Assembly: GCA_009693745.1 (NCBI GenBank)
Contig: SHWR01000043.1
Coordinates: 1 to 9,077 of the forward strand
From: Candidatus Fonsibacter sp.
GTDB taxonomy: Bacteria; Pseudomonadota; Alphaproteobacteria; Pelagibacterales; Pelagibacteraceae
Direction of reading: 5' to 3'
DNA: 9,077 bases
Below are positions 5,964 to 9,077 of this stretch, piece by piece (the stretch's first letter is position 1; every line of letters starts with the position of its first letter). The notes under the pieces were generated by a model. The model was not told the origin of the DNA and did not search any database. It was given only the letters and a program-made list of their open reading frames with translations. Position numbers and translations under genes: made by a program.

Positions 5964-7139
5964 TATAGAATAAGTCTCTTTTTTGATTGCTTCTACGGCT
6001 GGTTGGTTAAAAGGATTTAAATCTAGCGCTTTGCATAAGATTGCTGTTTCTAACATTGAATAGACAAGTAAAGAAATAAAGCTTTGAATTGGCCTTTTTT
6101 TATCAATCAATATTACTCGAAACGGCATCAAATTCTTTTTAAAAACATTGATCGTTGCATTGAATTGAGCATCGATAATATTATTTAACGAATTTTTTCG
6201 AAATTTTTGATTAAAATAATCTTTTATTGGCTGATCAATTTTATTATTGATTGTTTTGAAGAATGTAAAAAATTTATTTCTCTTTCCGTCCAAATAAAGC
6301 TGCATGATGCTATGATGATCTTTGGGACACTCTGATATAATTGGCGTGAAATCTTTACCTTTCTTTCCGATACTTTCTGCTAATAATTGTTGATGCCAAT
6401 AACCATAACTTAACAAGTTATGAGAATAAATAAGAGATACATGAGTATCTATTTTTGATTTCTTAATTAAAGTTAATAAAGTGGCTGCATTTTTAATTAG
6501 ATTTATCTTTAAATCTTTTTTAATAACAGAATTAATGCCTTGATTAATTTTTTTATAATCAAGATTAAACATTAACAAACCCGCTTCCGATAAAACGGAA
6601 TACCGACCACTAAGGTTTATATTATGTTCAAAAAATAAAAGATTATTTTTTCTTGCAAAATTAAATAGGATACTATTTCTCTCTGAAATAATTATAAAAT
6701 TTTTAGATATGTTTTTTTTTCTTTTTTTTAAATTATTTAAAATAATATTGCAATTTGTCAAGGTTTCTAAAGTTTTTCCAGACTTAGATATAATAAAAAT
6801 TGAAAATTTACTTAAATCTTTTTTAATAAAATCGTCAACTGTAAAATTATTTAAATTATCTAAAAAATAATAGTTCTTATCCAAGCCAAAAAAAGAAGAA
6901 AGCATTTTAGATCCAAGAACAGACCCTCCCATTCCTACAATTAAGATATTTTTGTGTAATTTTTTTTTTAAAACTACTTTTTTTAAAAAAAGACTTTTTT
7001 GATACTCTTCAGACAATGTATTAAAAAAAAAATTCTCTTTGTCATTAAGTAAATTTTTGAATATTTCTGAACATTTTCTCAAATTATTTTTATAAAATGT
7101 TGTGCGGTTTTTTGAAAAATTAAAAGAATTAATTTTCAT
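5955..7139 (-). CDS. pgi: Glucose-6-phosphate isomerase (short, divergent)
   Basis: Interconverts glucose-6-phosphate and fructose-6-phosphate. From the ATG it is 394 aa, well short of the usual 450-550. Both SIS-like sugar-phosphate domains are still present: VGMGGSVLGSKML (68-80), the phosphate loop ISKSGKTLETL (117-127) and the signature GRYSVLSEAGLL (178-189). Catalytic residues inferred by motif are Glu255 in LLAESIGKKGK, His276 in KDHHSIMQLYLDGK and Lys386 in NPFNQPAVEAIKKE. The phosphate loop has SGKT where most have SGTT; the changed residue is not one of the Ser/Lys/Thr phosphate contacts known in rabbit PGI, which all seem kept. A TTG directly before the ATG (7140-7142) would add one Met; the ATG at 7137-7139 is preferred. 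It lies 4 bp after the DUF3035 gene, as the last gene of the ileS operon, and overlaps convergent rsmD by 9 bp. Confidence 0.9.
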   Translation of the reverse strand: MKINSFNFSKNRTTFYKNNLRKCSEIFKNLLNDKENFFFNTLSEEYQKSLFLKKVVLKKKLHKNILIVGMGGSVLGSKMLSSFFGLDKNYYFLDNLNNFTVDDFIKKDLSKFSIFIISKSGKTLETLTNCNIILNNLKKRKKNISKNFIIISERNSILFNFARKNNLLFFEHNINLSGRYSVLSEAGLLMFNLDYKKINQGINSVIKKDLKINLIKNAATLLTLIKKSKIDTHVSLIYSHNLLSYGYWHQQLLAESIGKKGKDFTPIISECPKDHHSIMQLYLDGKRNKFFTFFKTINNKIDQPIKDYFNQKFRKNSLNNIIDAQFNATINVFKKNLMPFRVILIDKKRPIQSFISLLVYSMLETAILCKALDLNPFNQPAVEAIKKETYSILS

Positions 7140-7143
7140 CAAA

Positions 7144-7455
7144 CTATTTTATTTTTTCAAGAATACTTTTTTCCAAAGATCCGGCGTTTGTTTCTTTTTT
7201 AATTTCCACGTTTTTTTTATCTTTTCCAAGATTCTTATTAATAATTTCTTTTAAATTATCTTTCTCATCTTTTTGATTATTTTGATTCACAGAATCTGGT
7301 GGTAACAAATCGAAATTTGGTGGCATAACCAAGGGATTTCTTTTTTCAACTAAAAACTCATCAGGAACATCTTTTTTCATGCCTAATCCTTTTTGAATAT
7401 TCTCACATGAACTTAATAAAAATAACAATGCAAATAAATTTATAAATTTTTTCAT
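7144..7455 (-). CDS. DUF3035 family lipoprotein
   Basis: Small predicted lipoprotein of 103 aa. The signal peptide MKKFINLFALLFLLSSC has a clear lipobox, L14-S-S-C17, so it should be diacylated on Cys17 and cut by signal peptidase II. The mature part carries the DUF3035 core: 'PDEFLVEKRNPLVMPPNFDL' at about 31-50, followed by LPP. The rest (about 55-103) is charged and low in complexity (Lys, Asn, Glu), probably disordered or helical. I recall DUF3035 proteins being linked with BamF, an accessory lipoprotein of the alphaproteobacterial outer-membrane barrel assembly complex, but I am not certain and do not assign it. The start overlaps the lspA stop in an ATGA (7452-7455), so the two are translationally coupled, and the product is a likely LspA substrate. 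Confidence 0.85.
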   Translation of the reverse strand: MKKFINLFALLFLLSSCENIQKGLGMKKDVPDEFLVEKRNPLVMPPNFDLLPPDSVNQNNQKDEKDNLKEIINKNLGKDKKNVEIKKETNAGSLEKSILEKIK

Positions 7456-7934
7456 GTTTTTTTTTTTATTTTAAATAGATCAATTATTATTAAACCTATA
7501 ATTCCAATAGTGATAAAAATATCAGCAATATTAAAGGTAAACCAGTGAAAACTCTCATAATGAAAATCTATAAAATCTGGAACAGAACTATAATAATATC
7601 TGTCAAATAAATTACCTAGAGATCCGCCTAAAATTATAGAAATAAAAATAGATTCTAAGTAGCTTGATGAACTTAACATCCAATAAATTAAAATTAAATT
7701 AATAGCAGTTATGATAATTGAAATAATTGAATAAAAAATATTAGGTTCGATCTGTAAAATTCCAAAACCAATTCCACTATTCCATACTAAAGAAAAATTA
7801 AGAAAAGAGTTTAAATAAATTTCAGATAAAGAACTATTTAAAAAATTTTTTAAAATTAAAATTTTTGAAATTCTATCTATTGTAAAAAAAACAAGAACAC
7901 AAAAAAATAAATATATCTTTTTTTTATTTGTCAT
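7452..7934 (-). CDS. lspA: Lipoprotein signal peptidase (signal peptidase II)
   Basis: Inner-membrane aspartyl protease of 160 aa that removes signal peptides from prolipoproteins after lipidation. Four hydrophobic segments are visible, at about 7-24, 66-88, 93-107 and 134-154. Family motifs: 'FFTIDRISK' (16-24), 'WNSGIGFGI' (51-59), GGSLGNLFDR (103-112) and the catalytic region PDFIDFH plus FNIAD (134-138). By comparison with E. coli LspA, the catalytic aspartates are Asp120 and Asp138. It starts one base after the ileS stop, a common bacterial arrangement, and its stop overlaps the DUF3035 start. An A11 run on the coding strand (plus-strand T at 7457-7467) lies just before its stop. Confidence 0.95.
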   Translation of the reverse strand: MTNKKKIYLFFCVLVFFTIDRISKILILKNFLNSSLSEIYLNSFLNFSLVWNSGIGFGILQIEPNIFYSIISIIITAINLILIYWMLSSSSYLESIFISIILGGSLGNLFDRYYYSSVPDFIDFHYESFHWFTFNIADIFITIGIIGLIIIDLFKIKKKT

Positions 7935-7935
7935 A

Positions 7936-9077
7936 TTAATTTTTTAAACCACAAATATCTCTACTGCATGGTTTTTCTAAAATCTTCCAACAACGCGAAC
8001 ATTTTTGTCCATTAGCTTTTAATATTTTGACAGCTACCCCTTCAATATCTTTTAAAGAAAACAAATCACTCTGGTTAATAAAAGATTCTGCTTTTGCTTC
8101 TGAACAAATAAAAATTTCACTAAGATCTTCTTCTTTTGTAAGATTTAGATATTCATCTTTTAAATAAACAATAACATTTGCTTCTAAGCTAGAACGAATA
8201 ATCTTCTTATTTCTAATATCTTCTATAGCCGCATTAACAACTTGTTTTACTTTCTTAATCTCGATCCACTTATTTTTAATTCCAGAATTATTCCAAATCA
8301 AAGGTATAAGTGGAAAATCCTGCAAATGAATACTCTTATAATTTTTATTTTTAATTACCTGATAGGCCTCTTCAGATGTAAAAGCTAAAATTGGAGAAAA
8401 CCATTTTAATAAAAAATTGATAAGAACATTTAATACTTCTAGACAGTTATTTCTTCTTTTGCTATTTTCGCTATCACAATAGAGAATGTCTTTTTTTATA
8501 TCAAAATAAAAAGCTGAAAGACCTAAAGTACAAAAATTTAAAAGCTCGACATATATTTTATGAAAATTATAAGACTTAATATAATCTCTAAATCTTAAAT
8601 CAAAGTCATATACTTGCATTAAGATATATTTCTCTAATGATGATAATTTTGAATATTCTATTTTAGAAAAATCATCGTTTAATAATTTGTCGTTTAAATT
8701 TCCCAAAAGAAATCTAAGAGTATTTCTAATTTTTCGATAAGACTCAGCATGTTGATTTAAAATTGCTTTATCAATTTTTAAATCTTCAGAATAATCTGAG
8801 GCAACAACCCACAATCTAAGTATATCAGCTCCATAATTTTTAATAACTTCTTCTGGCATAACCACATTCCCTAATGATTTTGACATTTTTTGTCCTTTAC
8901 CATCCACTACAAATCCATGACACAAAATATTTTGAAATGGAGCGACTCCTTTTGTTCCGCAGGATTCTAGTAAAGAAGAATGAAACCAGCCTCTATGTTG
9001 ATCTGATCCTTCTAAATAAAGATTTGCTGGCCAAGCAAGTTCTGGTCTTTTATCTAAAACGTAACTATGAGTAGAGC
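7936..9077 (-). CDS. ileS: Isoleucyl-tRNA synthetase, C-terminal half (5' end beyond right edge)
   Basis: Class Ia aminoacyl-tRNA synthetase charging tRNA-Ile. The frame is open to the right edge and encodes 379 residues; a full enzyme is about 900-940, so the Rossmann HIGH motif and the CP1 editing domain lie outside. The TTG at 8923-8925 is an internal leucine codon: family sequence continues upstream of it, with 'WPANLYLEGSDQHRGWF' and 'APFQNILCHGFVVDG'. The KMSKS loop that helps bind ATP is at 8875-8889. The helical anticodon-binding domain follows, with 'LEKYILMQVYDFDLRF', 'FCTLGLSAFYFDIKKDILYC' and 'FSPILAFTSEEAYQ'. The C terminus has four cysteines in a CSRCW...C....C arrangement, the zinc-binding module that contacts tRNA. 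It leads the ileS > lspA > DUF3035 > pgi run, with one base to lspA. Confidence 0.96.
   Translation of the reverse strand, partial: STHSYVLDKRPELAWPANLYLEGSDQHRGWFHSSLLESCGTKGVAPFQNILCHGFVVDGKGQKMSKSLGNVVMPEEVIKNYGADILRLWVVASDYSEDLKIDKAILNQHAESYRKIRNTLRFLLGNLNDKLLNDDFSKIEYSKLSSLEKYILMQVYDFDLRFRDYIKSYNFHKIYVELLNFCTLGLSAFYFDIKKDILYCDSENSKRRNNCLEVLNVLINFLLKWFSPILAFTSEEAYQVIKNKNYKSIHLQDFPLIPLIWNNSGIKNKWIEIKKVKQVVNAAIEDIRNKKIIRSSLEANVIVYLKDEYLNLTKEEDLSEIFICSEAKAESFINQSDLFSLKDIEGVAVKILKANGQKCSRCWKILEKPCSRDICGLKN

Noticed and set aside
5958..5984. Possible intrinsic terminator after rsmD: ACTTA / TAAGT arms followed by a T-run
   Set aside because: The stem is only 5 bp with one G-C pair and an 8-nt loop, so it is too weak to call; it also lies in the pgi coding end.
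8923..8925. TTG as an ileS-fragment start, which would give a separate 329-aa protein
   Set aside because: The frame continues upstream with conserved IleRS sequence (LEGSDQHRGWF), so the TTG is an internal Leu codon of a gene cut by the window edge.
8874..9074. 66-aa plus-strand reading frame at the right edge
   Set aside because: It is antisense to ileS, including the KMSKS region, whose frame is open to the window edge.

Overview
This is a very AT-rich, almost gap-free stretch of housekeeping chromosome. The gene families, the extreme compactness and the Lys/Asn/Ile-heavy proteins point to a streamlined marine alphaproteobacterium, most likely SAR11 (Pelagibacterales). The lineage markers are a DUF2093 gene beside xseA, a DUF3035 lipoprotein beside lspA, and an alphaproteobacterial-type TadA. 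Intact purine synthesis (purD) and hexose-phosphate (pgi) genes argue against an obligate intracellular Rickettsiales genome. The taxonomic call is inference from gene content, not from a search.

Layout, left to right. (1) The 3' part of a lipid A acyltransferase gene (LpxL/HtrB family, + strand) enters from the left edge. (2) Facing it is a minus-strand operon read xseA > DUF2093 > M23 peptidase: exonuclease VII large subunit, a small conserved unknown protein and a secreted LytM-type metallopeptidase. (3) purD (+) diverges from xseA across the largest gap in the window, 27 bp, and ends tail-to-tail on tadA (-), sharing a TTAA. (4) tadA (-) and rluB (+) diverge with one base between their start codons; rsmD (+) overlaps the end of rluB by 26 bp. 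These three adjacent genes all encode RNA-modifying enzymes (tRNA wobble deamination, rRNA pseudouridylation, 16S rRNA methylation). (5) A minus-strand operon read ileS > lspA > DUF3035 lipoprotein > pgi fills the right third; ileS runs off the right edge and only its C-terminal half is present.

Functionally there are three themes. Envelope: the lipid A acyltransferase, the M23 peptidase, signal peptidase II and a lipoprotein that it should process. Translation and RNA modification: ileS, tadA, rluB, rsmD. Core metabolism and repair: purD, pgi, xseA. With the starts chosen here, only about 52 of 9,077 bases lie outside genes, so nearly all promoters and terminators must lie inside neighbouring coding sequence.

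I looked for an undescribed system and do not see one. There are no mobile elements, CRISPR arrays, RNA genes or defence-like cassettes. The points worth a second look are small: the extreme packing (1-bp divergent starts, shared stop codons), a phased A/T-tract repeat at the purD/tadA junction, a short divergent Pgi, and two conserved proteins of unknown function (DUF2093, DUF3035).
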